A stretch of DNA of 64,000 nt from Melampsora larici-populina 98AG31 (taxonomy: Eukaryota > Basidiomycota > Pucciniomycetes > Pucciniales > Melampsoraceae): the NCBI RefSeq assembly GCF_000204055.1, contig NW_006768846.1:248001-312000 (forward strand), given 5' to 3'. Below the pieces are notes generated by a model. It saw only the letters and a program-made list of their open reading frames with translations, made no database searches and was not told the DNA's origin. Positions 52,217 through 64,000 of this stretch are shown piece after piece. The position numbers and the translations under genes are program-made. Numbering within the stretch: the first letter of the stretch is position 1; every line of letters starts with the position of its first letter.

Positions 52217-53053
52217 GGGAGCGTAACCGTATCAGTCTTTTTCTGAGACTAACTCGCTCTGAGACTATCCTGAGACAAACAAAAAAGTAAACCGGATGGT
52301 GGCTTTTTGTACACTGTCTGTACAGGCTGGTGGCAACTGGTACATATGTATGAAGACTTGAACAAATTCATCATTAAGACTTCAAAGAAGCTGTTAACAC
52401 TTTGATAACCTCATCAAGAATCAAGAACCTTTGTCGAGTCATCCATGTGCACCTTATATCTATACCTTCAGACTCACTCCAATCCCCCTGAAACATTGTC
52501 AAGGGGGTTCTATCGCTACAACCACTTACATATCAAAGTATTGATAATGAAGCAACTTACAAAACAACAAAATGTTATTGGAACAAGCTACTTTGAATGA
52601 AAGTAGCAAGCAAAACCGATACAAGAAAAACAATGCATTGTCATCGGAGCGAGATACTTTGATGTAAGAGGTTTCTATCTGTTGCGTTGTCTTGATTTCT
52701 TCAAAAACGACTCAGTCGCCATCTTTTCAAACTGTCTCTTTGTATGTATAATCTTCACGAAAAGCACTCGATATCACTTCTTTTCAACCAACCTAAAATG
52801 CTTCCAACTTCTGCTTTTCAAGACATCTCATTTTGCATTTTATCAACTCGATCGTCTTTTGTATGTATTATTTTTGACCAATGAAATTGACCAATGGATG
52901 TCTAGATGTTCTGTAGTTGGTGGAAGGCTTATAAAGAGAAGGAAGCGCCATGCAAAAAAAAACGCGCCACACAGACCGGGATTGAACTATACCTGTATGT
53001 CTCACTGCTTCTCTCAGGTAGTCTCAGAGAAAGACTGATACCGCATCTCTCCC
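52217..53053. mobile_element. about 0.84-kb non-autonomous element
   Basis: The left end contains CGTATCAGTCTTTTTCTGAG and the right end carries its inverted match, CTCAGAGAAAGACTGATACC, with GGGAG/CTCCC at the outside. The borders are approximate and no duplication was fixed. The frame at 52682-53038 inside it has no motif. Confidence 0.5.
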
Positions 53054-53282
53054 ACTTCATACAGCTAATGTTGTCAGCGCATATAAGCCATTCCAGGTTG
53101 CCTTCTCAGTGTTAGGCATGATTGTCTCACTGGGACATGTGCACTAATTAGCTTATAGCCTTGATAAAATAATCTTGCTACCTTGATTCAATGTAATGCT
53201 CAAAAACCCATGTGATACCGGAACTTCCTTTTTCACCATTGGAATGATCTCCAGAAGCATGTTGATAACAACAGGTTATTAT

Positions 53283-53360
53283 TGGTGGCCCGTAAGAGCA
53301 CCCTCCTAGACCAAGGGATCAGGTTGTGGGTTCAAGTCCTGCAGGACATTCAAATATAAA
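53283..53360 (+). ncRNA. tRNA-like SINE head (degenerate)
   Basis: The sequence holds an A-box-like TGGCCCGTAAGAGCA and, about 35 bases on, a B-box-like GGTTCAAGTCC inside a plausible T-arm (GTGGG / CCTGC with wobble pairs). An AT-rich tail, AAATATAAATAAAAT, follows. A complete cloverleaf cannot be drawn, so this fits a tRNA-derived SINE better than a tRNA gene. Confidence 0.35.
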
Positions 53361-53363
53361 TAA

Positions 53364-53623
53364 AATGTCAGAGTTGGAGTTGCACATGCTGGCACTTGCT
53401 CTGCCTGTGGCCCTGGGCACATCAGTTGATGCAATGATACCCCCAGGATTTGATTTATGCACTCTTGCAAGTCAAATCCTGGGTGGACTATTGCACATAG
53501 GGATCTGTATTTTTGACTCTTGTAAATCAAATCCTGGGGATACTATTGCATATAGGGATCTGTCAACTCTCTGTGCCCACAGCCAAAGCAAGTGCTGGTA
53601 TGTACAACTTCAACTCTGACATT
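53364..53623. mobile_element. 260-bp foldback element
   Basis: The left end AATGTCAGAGTTGGAGTTG and inverted right end CAACTTCAACTCTGACATT pair for about 45 bp, including the inner GCACTTGCT/AGCAAGTGC. Two internal copies of TCAAATCCTGG lie at about 53476 and 53526. Confidence 0.6.
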
Positions 53624-53945
53624 GTCTCCAGAGTACCTCAGCTTGATTCAAACAATATATTAAACAAATAGATCAATAAGCACCTAAAACAAAAAAAGCA
53701 AAGTATCACAACACTTGAAAACATCTTTACCTTGTCTTGATTATGGACCACTAACAATATATAAGTTTGCAAAAAAAACAATAAGAACATTCCAACTCAC
53801 ATACTTCTTTCCTTTCCCATGCCTTCCTTTCAATAAACGAACAAACTCAAACAAAGAAAAAAAATCATAAAAGAACGACAAAAAAACAACACACAATACA
53901 ATTCAATGCAGAAAATAAGGTAGGAAAGGAAAAGAAAGTTAAGCC

Positions 53946-56900
53946 TTAAATAGAATCTAAACTAGGTCTAAAAGATATTACTTCCATTACTGTTCTTCCA
54001 TCCCTTTTACATAACAAAACCGCTTTATCATCTCTCAATACAATCCGCCAAACTGCTTCACAAGGCTCTGCTAATTCTCTGATAAATGATCCAGTCTGAA
54101 AAAAAAGCGTGATACATCGAAAAGAAAATTTGAAACAATCAGGATTTGGCTCAAAGGACAAGTGCCCGAGACAAAAGAAAAAAAACTGACCTTGAAGTCC
54201 CATAATTTGACTCGCCCATCATTTCCACCTGTGACCACGAACCGATCATCAAATTGCAAACAGGTCACCGAGTTATCATGAGCACATAACCTATGTAAAC
54301 ATTCAAAACTCTCCAAACTGAACACCACTACTCTGCCGTCCGAGCCGCCAGTGACCAACACGTTTGAGGGTCCATTGATCTGAACTTGTCCCACTAATGC
54401 CGTGTGACCTTGTAAAAGTGCAAGGAGTTCACCCGTCTCGGCTGACCAGATACATACTGTAGAGTCCATTGAACCTGATGCGATTCGAGTGCCATCGAAT
54501 GCTACTGCATAGATCTGGTGATAGTGTCCTCTTAATAACTTCAAGCATTCGCCCTATCATTTACATCACAACTTCAATTTCTTTTTCTCTGCTCCCAAGA
54601 GGAAGAGAGGGGAAAAGGGAGGGTACTCACAGTATCAACATCCCATAATCGACATGTATTATCGTAACTTCCACTGACTGCTCTATTGCCATGAACTTCA
54701 ACGGCTCGTACACTGAGCGTATGTCCAACCAAGAGGTGTTTCTGAACCCCTTGCTCTATATCCCATACTCTCAGTGTTGAATCTCTCGATCCTGAAATCG
54801 CAATTGGTCTACCTTCTAAGACTTTCATACATCTAATGGTCGAGCTATGCCCCGCTAGAACATGCAAGCATCGACTGTTTCAAACTAGAGTCAATAATCG
54901 TTTCAGTAAAACAAAGATTGAAAGTATGACTAACCCCGTCTCAACTTCCCATACTCTTACATCTCTATCGCACCCACCGCTGACCACCAAGCTCCTCTTC
55001 TGTCCCCAGCCTCTGGAGATTCCACAAGCAGATGATTGCTGTAGGTTGCCGGCTGATGGACCCCCAGCACCCAACCCCATTCCACCAATGACTTCGCCAG
55101 ATTGATGATGTAAGCCCGCGCTTGCAGGCCCCTGTCTGAAGTTATCATCGAGGTAATGAGGGGTCATCAATGAACCGAATGATCGACGCCGAGATGAATG
55201 ATTGAACTGATGTGAACTTGAGGTGGTAGCACTACTGATGGACGAAGATCGATCGGAAGGAATTGAGATCGGAGCAGGCATTGATCGTCCGGCTCTCATT
55301 GGAACTGATGTAACAGTGGTTGTTTCCTCGGATGTACCGAGTAAACTAGCTTGAAGGTTTCGATGGGTCGTTTCAACGCCGTTGTTCTCTGGTTGGACAA
55401 AAATTGGAAAAGGTGTTGGGTAAGCTGATGTGCCATCATCTGGAGCTATCTCTGCGGATACAGGTGGGAATATAGTAGCGCTGTTGGTAACTGTTCTTTG
55501 TTGACTTCTAGATCGTGCTCGACGTGTTGGCAAGTCCCAACTGGAGTTTGATACCCCTAAACCGCCCTTGGCCCGCATCATACTCGCGCCTCCGCCGTTT
55601 CCGCGAGAACCGCTCGAGAAATGATGATCTGACGCAATCCATTCCGAACCAGATGCACTTGAACGCTCATTACTTGTATTTATTTCCGAAACATCTACCC
55701 CTTTACCCTTTTTACTCGATTTCGGAATCGGATCCCTGCGATCTCTGATTCCACCCTTGCTCACCAACGCAAGAGACCAAACTCCGAGTTCATGACCTGC
55801 CAACATTCTGACGAACTCTCCCGTCCGGGCATCAAAGACATGGATCTTACTCGTAGCCATGCCCACCACAATCCAATCATCATCGAAACAAAGTGAGGTG
55901 ACTACCCATTCATTTCCATCGTAATTCTGCGAAGTCTGCATTGTGATAAGGTCCCCAGGGCCCCTGAGCCAATTTGATTCAGTGAGATATGCCCGCTTGA
56001 AGTATGATTTGTAAGAAAAAGGCGGACGAGGTGAATACTCAGTTTCTTCGACCATCGAAGAAGATGCACTGTTCGGAGGATGCATTTCGAGCGCATTGGC
56101 TGTGGTAGGTGTATTGGCGAGTGAATTGAGTTGATCGGGATGAGTTGAGCTAGGCGTGCTATTAGAGGCATCATCAAACTGGTGGTGGGGTAGATCAGGA
56201 GGATATGGACGAGAAGCTTCAAATGGGCTTGAGTATGCAGGATTGGGGAGACTGAGATTGAGACCGATGAGTGGCATTGAGTGAGGACGAGTCCTACGAG
56301 GTGAAGTCGCATCAGTGGGGGCAATCATGCCAGGTTCAGGTGAGGTGGCATTGATGACTCGATGGGGCTGTCTGATCATTGGCAAATTGATTACAGCTGA
56401 GAACGGGCTTTCACCTTGACTAGATTCGATACCAAGAGCAGTGAGATGATCGTGTGATGTGGTTTGAGGGTTTTCTGGCGCCCCGCTTGGCATCCTGCTC
56501 ATCATCCCACTCCTGGTACCTTGCTGCGGATCAGAACCGTCAAGCCTGGGTGAAGTGATGCGATCATGGTAGCTGCTGCGCCTAGAGAATGGGAACGTAG
56601 GGATTTGGTGAGGGTTTGAGAGATACGGCGTCGAAAGTTGATCAGGATGAGATTCTGGGTCGAGGGTGTAAGGCAAGTTGGATGTCAGTGCATGTTCCGG
56701 ATTTGCAAAGCGACCATTGTATCCGTGATCGAGTGCCTCGGTTTCTACGCCAAGACCAGTGGTGACAGGATTTGTGTTGCGGATGAGTCCTAGAGAGGTA
56801 GATGAAGTGGCATTGGGACCGTTGATAAGCTGATCGAGATCCAATGTACGGAATGGACTTGTTTGAGCGTTGGAAGATTGATGTACTGTTGAAGAAGACG

Positions 56901-57693
56901 GATCTTGATTGTTGGCTGCTCTTTGGGCAGCTTGATCATGTTTGAGAGCCTTCTTCCTTCGTCTACGCTCCTCCACACCAGCTCGATAAGTTTCTACACG
57001 ACCTTTGCGCTCCTTTTCCATGCGTTCACTGAGACTGATAGGAGCATTCCGATTATTGAAGCCACGTCTCCAACACATTCCTTTCCAAGTGGCTTCATCA
57101 CTGACTAATGATCTCCAAAAACGACTGACCATACCAGCTCGCATTAAGGTCTTTGGATCATCAACAAAGCTGAGAATATGAAGAGAGATTTCGATGGGTA
57201 ACTCTCTTAAAAAGTCACGCTTCAGCCTTGGTAGAATCTTACCAGAGAGTGTGGTGAGTTCATTGAGATTGAGAATAGGTAAGAGTGAGTTGAGGAATTT
57301 GGTTCTACTACCAAGAGATAAGGAACTGAATGCTTCGATTAAGGTAAGTGAGTCATCGAGACGTAAGGATGGAATTCGTTGAGGATGAGTAGCGAGATGA
57401 GACCAATCTTTGTCTGTTTGAGGTTGAGGTGAAGGTGCTGGAGTAGGAGGAGAGATAGTTCGATTTGGAGGCGGATGTAAGATCGAAGTGGTTGAGTTAG
57501 ACGAGAATGCCTTTGGAGGTGTACCTTCAGGAGTGAGAGCTGCTAATGAGAGTGAAGGGTGATTGAGAGAGATTGAGTGCATATGATTTGAAAGTTGTTG
57601 AAGTTGAAGTTGATTAGAAGATGTACTTGAAGTACTTGAAGCTGATGAATGTTTATTGATTGATGATGAACTGATTGATTGATGAATAGACAT
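53946..57693 (-). CDS. F-box/WD40 protein, Cdc4/Pop1/FBXW7-like, 4 exons, 1171 aa
   Basis: Exons (minus): 54935-57693, 54631-54874, 54191-54553, 53946-54095 (3516 nt, phases agree, stop TAA). An F-box lies at about residues 159-207 (FLRELPIEISLHILSFVDDP, then WRSLVSDEATWK). After a Ser/Pro-rich region the WD40 domain begins (WVVTSLCFDDDWIVVGMA) and ends near the C-terminus with about seven blades, for example DSTLRVWDIEQG, DNTCRLWDVDTG and DGRVKLWDFKTG. The second blade is interrupted by over 200 low-complexity residues. Proteins of this build are substrate receptors of SCF ubiquitin ligases: the F-box binds Skp1 and the WD40 propeller binds phosphorylated targets such as cell-cycle regulators. 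The start is placed at 57693 (MSIHQ); an upstream in-frame ATG at 57777 would add 28 hydrophobic residues and seems less likely. Confidence 0.9.
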
Positions 57694-58661
57694 GATGATG
57701 ATGAATGATGATGAGAATGAGAATTGTTGAGAATGAGAATAGTTTGAGTGATGGATGATGATGGTAATGGTAATCAAATTAAAGTGAAATGGTCAACAGC
57801 TTTAAATCGTTTCAAATTTAAAATTGAGTTGCTATCGACGGATTACGTAATTTCAAGCCAAAATACGCTGATCCAGTGCACGATCAGCATTCCAATCATA
57901 ATATCAATTTCCAAGGTCATGTTCAGAAAAATGTCATTGACAATTCTGGTGGAAGGGAATGTATGCTGAATCTCCATAAATCCCAAGAGCATGGATAGCT
58001 CAACTTGTCTTCTATTCATTTATAGAAAAAGCTGAACAATGTTTTATGACACATCTCTAAAAATCTTACACCATAAGCGTGATGTTGTGAGCCACACTAC
58101 CAATTATTCGAAGCAATCAAAGTCACTGGTGCTCAACTCTGTTTTCATTTGATAAATATACCATGTATTAGGAACCTCTTTCTCTCCAAGCAGATCAACA
58201 TCAGAAAAAGTTGAATTGTTTTTGGATGGAAATATGTAACCATCTCAGCGTCTTGATGTGGGTTTATATAATTTTCTGAACTCTACAAGCTGTCACCCTT
58301 TCTGCTAGTAAAAAACACTTGATAAGACTCCTCGTGGCTTCGATAAATAGAGGTGAAGGGGGCACCTAATGGGCTTCAGCAATGGACCTTTGAGGAATAC
58401 TCGTTCAGAATGCTCTTTTGTGGACCCGGACGCCGCATATAGCATGAACTCCGAAAATAACAGACCGCGACTAGCCCGCGCTCGTCCGGGACGGTCTGAA
58501 TCTCTTGTCCGCTCAGCTGACTCAGCAACAACGACGAGAGAAAGATAAAGCCGACGTTTTTCAGTCACCCTCCATTGAACGAAGTTAGAGTTCTAGAGTA
58601 ACACTCCTAATACCAGGACAAACTTCTCGACATTACCAAAAAATTGTATCCGTTCAAACTC
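57694..58661. promoter_or_regulatory. shared upstream region of divergent F-box and ARD genes
   Basis: About 0.97 kb separates the two start codons. The minus-strand frame at 58305-58568 is not supported by any motif. Promoters for both genes must lie here; I cannot point to a specific site. Confidence 0.4.
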
Positions 58662-59900
58662 ATGCGAGCCTACATCTACGAGGAGGTGATTTTTGATATC
58701 CTTCATACCTGCAGCACATTCGCATCTTTCCTCCTGATATCGCATTTTCCGATAAGGCTTTATGAGAGCTAATTCATTTTATTCAATATACTTGTTTAAT
58801 TTTACCCAGTCTTCGGAAGACCAAAGAGCCGAACATGACTCAAAAGTTACGATCACTTCTGATGGCTTGAAAGATTTAGGCGTGTTACATTGGCATACAG
58901 AAGAACTTGATGAGGTCGATAAGTTGGCAGCCGAACGAGGTTACAGAAACAGAGACCAAATCATCGTTAGTAAGGAAGCCATGGTTCGTGATTTCTCATT
59001 CCCAGCTTCGCATGTATGAATGAAGATGCTCACCTATTTTTTCCGTCTGCTAATCAGGGGGATATATATTTGACAAAGATCAACTCTTTCTTCGAAGAGC
59101 ATCTCCATGAAGGTGAGACAGCTCTCAGTTTTTCTACACCACTGGCCCACCAATCAACTCTAGCGTATCTCCAACGCCACCCGAGTGTCGTCCTTCCGTA
59201 ACTTTATGGTGTACACCTATCTTGCGTTGCTCCTTACTAATACGAGCTCGCTCTTCTGATGAACATAGATGAAGAGATCCGATGGATTATCGATGGAACC
59301 GGCTACTTTGATGTTCGAGGTAACCTACAATCTTTTATAACTCATCTATCTCAGACAATTCTCAATTGATTTGATCACTCTTTGACTCCGTAAACGCCAA
59401 AAACAAAAAGACAAGAGTGATCAAAATTGGATCAGAATTCAAGTTAGCAAAGGCGATCTACTAGTTCTACCTCCAGGTAAACTTTCATGTGATTCTACTA
59501 CAAACTATGATCCTAAGCTTACTCTCATGGTCTTCTATCAGGTATATATCACCGCTTCACAGTCGATACCAAAGACTATATCAAAGCCATGCGCCTTTTC
59601 AAGGTGCTGTCATTTTCTTTTCTTTTGACATTTCAATTCCCACTCCGAAGCCTTTTCTCTGAATGGACGCTATGTTTGACCATCTCATAGGATGAGCCAA
59701 AATGGGTACCTTATAACCGGAACACTGAAACCGAGAAGAACCCTTACCGACAAGTAAGCTATACTTCAGATCATTTCTCACATCTATTCTAGAATCATTT
59801 TGCTTCACCTTGCTTAGGCATTGACTTCCATTCTACATTCCAGGCCTACGTGGATACATTTGTAGGCGGGAATGTCCTACCTGTTCCCACAATTGTCTGA
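58662..59900 (+). CDS. ADI1: acireductone dioxygenase (ARD), 8 exons, 183 aa
   Basis: Exons: 58662-58685, 58810-58983, 59058-59112, 59269-59319, 59411-59476, 59542-59603, 59691-59753, 59844-59900 (552 nt, phases agree, stop TGA). The first exon encodes only MRAYIYEE. The cupin metal site is intact: EEHLHEDEEIRW gives two His and one Glu ligand, and the fourth ligand is the His of PGIYHRFTVDT. LGVLHWH and ERGYKNRD-like (here ERGYRNRDQI) blocks and the closing DEPKWVPYNR are typical. The enzyme oxidises acireductone with O2 to 2-keto-4-methylthiobutyrate and formate (Fe form) in the methionine salvage pathway, in cytosol and nucleus. The length matches the family (about 180 aa). It is transcribed away from the F-box gene. 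Confidence 0.93.
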
Positions 59901-61303
59901 TCCCTGAGCAAGATACCGTTGGATGAGTACAAGCGCTTTCTCATATGTGACTTGCCTATTGTTGTACAGTTTGCGCTTAAAGGCAGTTTTTCACAATATA
60001 TACCGATGTGTTCATAGGGCAGTCTTTCTTTCAATAAATATATATGTGTGTGTTTATACGGCAGTCTTGCATCACATATGTGCGCGTCTTTATAACGCTT
60101 TCTCTCAACGGATATATATGTGCGTGTGGACTGGAAGGCTTCAAGCATATAAGAATTCAGATGCCACAACATGAATTAATGCCAAACTATCAATTATAAA
60201 AACATCGCACAGTGGGACATATCCGCGGGAGGAGTTCAGTGTTACAAAGTTGTGAGTACTTTGGCCTCCCAGTAGAGTAGGAAGTTGAAGGTTTTTATGC
60301 ACAATTGTCTTCCAGACAGTTGTAATGTATTTTACTTCATCTTCAACTCTTGGGAAGAATACAAACCTTTGGCATTCTTTTTTTGCCTAATAGAAGGTTT
60401 TTTTTAAAAAGAGTTTCAAATCCTTTTTAACAGTCAAATCCTCTCCCTTCTTAATTTCTCCCACTACAAAGAATTCATGGAAAAAAAAGTCACAAATTAA
60501 AAATCTTTCTTTATTAATTAGTAAATTATCCTTCCCCTCTTTCTCAAAAACAAAACAAAAAAATTACAATACAAGATATCAAATATGTTTGTTTCTTCAC
60601 TCAAACTTTTTTTACTCCTAAATTAATTTACTATAATCTCCTTCACAAAAATAAACTTCAATCTAATCCCACATCTTCACAAAGTTGAAACCTCCATACA
60701 AGCATTAAGAATAAGAAGGTGAAAGAAACATCAGGGTAATCCTCTAAAGAAAGGAAATAAGAAAAGGAAAAGGAATTCTTTCGAGCAAGATCGTAATAAC
60801 CTATGAGGTACGGATGGTGCGTAGAAAGAAGATATAGAGAAAACAACAAGAAGACTCCTGTTACAGACATATGTGCAACATCTCACAACAACATGAACCA
60901 AAAGGGACGAAAAGCACAGACAAACAACCCAAAGAAGAATGACAATACGAAGAAAACAAAGGTACAGCAACCCCAACACCGATTTGATGTAGAAAGGTAC
61001 ACATTTTAGGGACATGATCTAGGAAAAAGTTGTAAGAGAAAGATTAAGATGGCTGTCGACTGATCGACATCAAAGAGAATAGTTTCGAGATTTTTGATGT
61101 CATGACGAGTGTTTTCTTGGCCATGTGCACGACTTAGATCACTCTGCCTTCATTGGTATTCAAGTATCGGATGATGTTGACGGTTTGATGATATTGCACA
61201 ACATTAATACAGCTGAAAGACCATTCAACTTGCCAATATGAGAGGATCGTTTTACACCTGATGCATAGTGTTCCAAAACGACTAAACAAGACCAATGAGC
61301 AGA
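59901..61303. other. intergenic between convergent genes
   Basis: Contains a degenerate AT-rich repeat at about 59990-60130 with TATATATGTG(T/C)GTGT words and repeated GCAGTCTT. The frames at 60658-61015 have no support; they lie in the 3' flank of the LisH gene. Confidence 0.4.
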
Positions 61304-63997
61304 TCAGCTAACCTACGACCGTCATCTCTTCCAAAATTCAACTGGTGGTGGTCACGAGATAGTAGAAGAACTTACCGCATCTTCCAGGAGCTTATCGATA
61401 TCAAAGCCACCAGGGATAAGGTCCAGTCCGCTTCCACCTGGAGTGCTGTTCATTTGTGAGGCTGAATCTTTTACATTCTCATTACGACTCTCGGCTGTAG
61501 AGTTGTTTTCATTTGTGGAATCGCGTATACCGTAAACACCGTTCAACGAGCGAAGATCGAGGGCAGAAGCATTTATTTGACTTGAATCTCCCATTGTCAT
61601 CCCACTCGAGGTCGGACCGGATGGTTGATGAGGATTGAAAGCAAGGTTGGTAAACCCATTTCCGGTAGGTTTGGAGAGAGCTGCGGGCGACGATGCGCAT
61701 CCTGCTCCTAATCCATTCCCGCTGCTCAAAGGACCTGGAAAGAAGCGAAATCGACGAAGACACCAAAAGTCAGATATGTCTTGATTACGTTCTGAAAGAG
61801 CCAGTTACATACCAGAAGATCGCAAGGCAGATGGATGGTTTGCATCCATAGCTGGTGGATTATGATGTGGAGTAGCCATATTGGCGGTGGCATGCTGAGA
61901 GGCACTGGGAGTCGATGCAGGGGTAGGCGCGTTGGGCGTATTTGCCTTAGGCGGTTCACCGTTTGCTTTTGTAGAGGGGGTACCATAGACAGATCTTTCG
62001 GGTTGATTATTCACTTGGCCATCGCCTTCAATCCCGGTCTGATTTTCGTTACGACCAGTAATTCCGTGTAACGTATCCACAGTACGCCGTGCTTCTGACG
62101 CCGAAATTCCGTTGGCGCTCTGTATAGATGACGTCATCAGATAACTTGACAATACAAACTCAAAAAGACGGTTGAATTACCATGCCAGAGCCCACTCGAA
62201 TCCTAGGACTTGGGGCGGGTGAAGGAGCATCGAGCGGCTTTGACCGCTTTCGGCTAGATGGTGAAGGCCAGTTAGTGTCAGAAACGTTAGCTGGTGGGGT
62301 TTCGTTTATGTTCTGGGCCGGCGTCAACGGTCGTTTTCTTCCATTTTGAGCCCCGTTGAACATCTGATGAGAGTTAACCGCTGATGGCATTGCACTTGGA
62401 CTCTGGGAGGGTCCAACAAGATTCCCCGGAGAAGTTTGACCACTGGATAACCAAAAAGAATAAGAACAACATTATATTAACTAGAACTCAGCCAAACAAG
62501 AAAAGCCTAATGTGAGCTAAGGGCCAGAGGCTCACAGTGACATAGCGGGTTGCTGCAGCTGAGCTGCTCGGACAGCTCCTAACTGACGTTCTTGTTGCTG
62601 TTGCAGGGAGAGCTGGTGAATATCGCGATGAATACTGGGATGGTTAGGTAGTATTCTTGGGTCGGCCAGAGGTGAATATGGAATGCCTCGTGGATTCGAA
62701 AGTACTCTGTGGAGCTGTGCGGCGTGATGCATTGTAACTAAATTACTCAATTGGGCCGTATATCGTTCTCTCTCTTCAAGCGTCAAGGACGGAATTTCTC
62801 GTCCTGACAGTCCAGCGCTGCACAACGCCTGGCGGGTCATGGCCTCGTTGTCCGTCAAAGGTCGGGGTTGGAAAGAAGCTGGATGGGGTGGAGGAGCCAT
62901 CATGTGACTGGCTGGCTGGCGTTGCGGTTGGCCATTAGGTGGAGCGTTTGATGACAATGATTGGTGCTGTTGCTGTTGGTGTAGCTGGTGTGCGTGTTGA
63001 TGTGCTTGGTTTTGTTGGAGCGCTTGGGGCTGTTGCTGCTGATGGCGTTGCGGTTGCAGAAGCTGATAATGCGTTTGGGAATTGGGATGCTGGAGTTGTT
63101 GCGATTGTTGAATTTGTAGTGAACGAGCGGTGGTGGCAGGTGAAGTGAGATGCGAGGATGGGCTATTTCCAGAAGTTGTTCTCAGCCTTGTGACCTGCGT
63201 CAAAAAAAAGATGAAAAGGTCAATAAGGTGATCAAAGTAGTAAACGTGAAGTGTCAATCAGATACAAACCGCGGGACGATGGGCAATATTAATTGAATCC
63301 GAGTGATTCGGAGGACATGGACGAGGGACCTTGGGACTAGTGTTAGAGCAAGTATTGGTAGAAGTCGAAGATGAGATTGTGACAAGATCGGAGTCCGGGT
63401 TGCTATTTGGATCTGGTGGGCTCCGATGTGTAGATCGCTCAGCCGTAGGTAACTTGATCAGCCCAGCGTTACGCTGCTGAGTTGATCCGGAGGCACTCTC
63501 GGACCTGGACGCTTTCGTCTATTGAACGTCATCATCACTGATCAGGATGCAGGTCGCCATGTCACGAAAAGATGATGCAGAAAACTGAGACGTACAATTT
63601 GCGAGTAAAGATTGGCATCATGGTGTCCGCTACTGCCTGAGCTGGCGAGAAAGACTTCCCAAAAGATGGTCCACCATTCATAAAGCAACCCTTGTGGAGT
63701 GTTCAAAAGCTTATTACTACCCCATGCTGAAGATTTGTCCATACCAGATTCTTGAATGAGCTTCTCAGCAGTACCGTGGAATCCTCGTTTACAGAGATAA
63801 TCATGAATGTAGCTGTTGAGTGAGTAGTCACCCTGCCAGACTCCTTGATCCAGTGCCTGTGATTGTGAAGTGCGAGGGAAGAGGAGAAGAGGTGGTGATG
63901 AAGACTGAGAAGGCGTAGATTGAGAAGAGAGGTGATTGTTGATGCCGAATAATTTCTGAGGTAAGTCGGGCGAACTAGAATTTGTTGATGGCATCAT
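61304..63997 (-). CDS. LisH-domain (LUFS/Flo8-like) transcription regulator, about 748 aa
   Basis: Exons (minus): 63596-63997, 63270-63518, 62536-63194, 62181-62442, 61813-62119, 61376-61734 and a putative last exon 61304-61312. If the last intron is not used, the frame stops at 61352. The LisH/LUFS block lies at about residues 55-115: LNSYIHDYLCKRGFHGTAEK, then NTPQGLLYEWWTIFWEVF. This is the signature shared by yeast Flo8, plant LEUNIG and animal SSBP/SSDP co-regulators. A Gln/His-rich tract (about residues 240-310, rich in QQQ and HQ) and Ser/Pro-rich stretches follow, ending in a conserved-looking acidic tail (GGFDIDKLLEDA). A nuclear role in transcription is inferred. The ATG at 63997 is near the window edge and the open frame continues upstream, so the N-terminus could extend outside. 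Confidence 0.8.
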
Positions 63998-64000
63998 GAT

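Noticed and set aside
58305..58568. 87-codon minus-strand ORF between the F-box and ARD genes
   Set aside because: No motif and no splice partners; it lies in the shared promoter region.
60731..61015. Membrane-protein-like minus-strand ORF
   Set aside because: The hydrophobic composition comes from T-rich 3' flank sequence of the LisH gene, and the frame has no family pattern.

Overview
This window looks like a gene-poor, transposon-rich stretch of a basidiomycete nuclear genome, most likely a rust fungus (Pucciniales). The evidence is many short GT..AG introns (about 55-90 nt) in every real gene, large AT-rich intergenic blocks filled with DNA-transposon remnants, and the protein content: a macrofage-activating-glycoprotein-like secreted protein, a double-PHD Rco1/PHF12-like protein, a Cdc4/Pop1-like F-box/WD40 protein, a LisH (LUFS/Flo8-type) regulator, an acireductone dioxygenase and a FAD phenol-hydroxylase-like monooxygenase. 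No homology search was run. All gene models were spliced by hand from the sequence; each model listed as intact has intron phases that agree and closes on a whole number of codons.

Layout. 1-110: end of a transposon whose body lies outside the window. 1404-4228 (+): FAD aromatic monooxygenase, 11 exons, 700 aa. 5901-8254 (+): eroded coding-like blocks followed by an unrecognised Ser-rich ORF. 8255-31500: a repeat desert holding MITEs, a decayed SANT-like ORF, an LTR-like block, a frameshifted PIF/Harbinger transposase between two inverted arms of about 1.2 kb, tandem repeats, a non-autonomous element with a 6-bp TSD (23616-24585), a CACTA-like element (27154-28213) and a hAT element with a perfect 8-bp TSD (28432-29966). 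31552-33086 (+): secreted MAG-like protein with a 9-nt micro-exon. 34474-39302 (-): 1402-aa double-PHD protein. 40423-46675: a 6.25-kb transposon. 46685-53900: mostly repeats and MITEs. 53946-57693 (-): F-box/WD40 protein. 58662-59900 (+): acireductone dioxygenase. 61304-63997 (-): LisH protein.

The most exciting object is the 6253-bp element at 40423-46675. It has 189-bp terminal inverted repeats that differ at only about two positions, a perfect 9-bp target-site duplication (TATCTCATT), and a GC-rich hairpin inside each terminus. It carries two apparently intact, convergent, multi-exon genes: a RecQ-like helicase (693 aa, all main helicase motifs) and a DUF6589-type protein (847 aa) with RNase-H-fold-like Asp motifs, which I propose is the transposase. 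A diverged terminus with the same hairpin architecture sits at 1-110, so this is a family. I cannot assign it with confidence to a transposon superfamily I know.

The host genes appear to be unrelated housekeeping or regulatory genes, not a cluster. The monooxygenase, the secreted protein, methionine salvage (ARD), chromatin (PHD), SCF ubiquitin ligase (F-box) and transcription (LisH) show no shared pathway.
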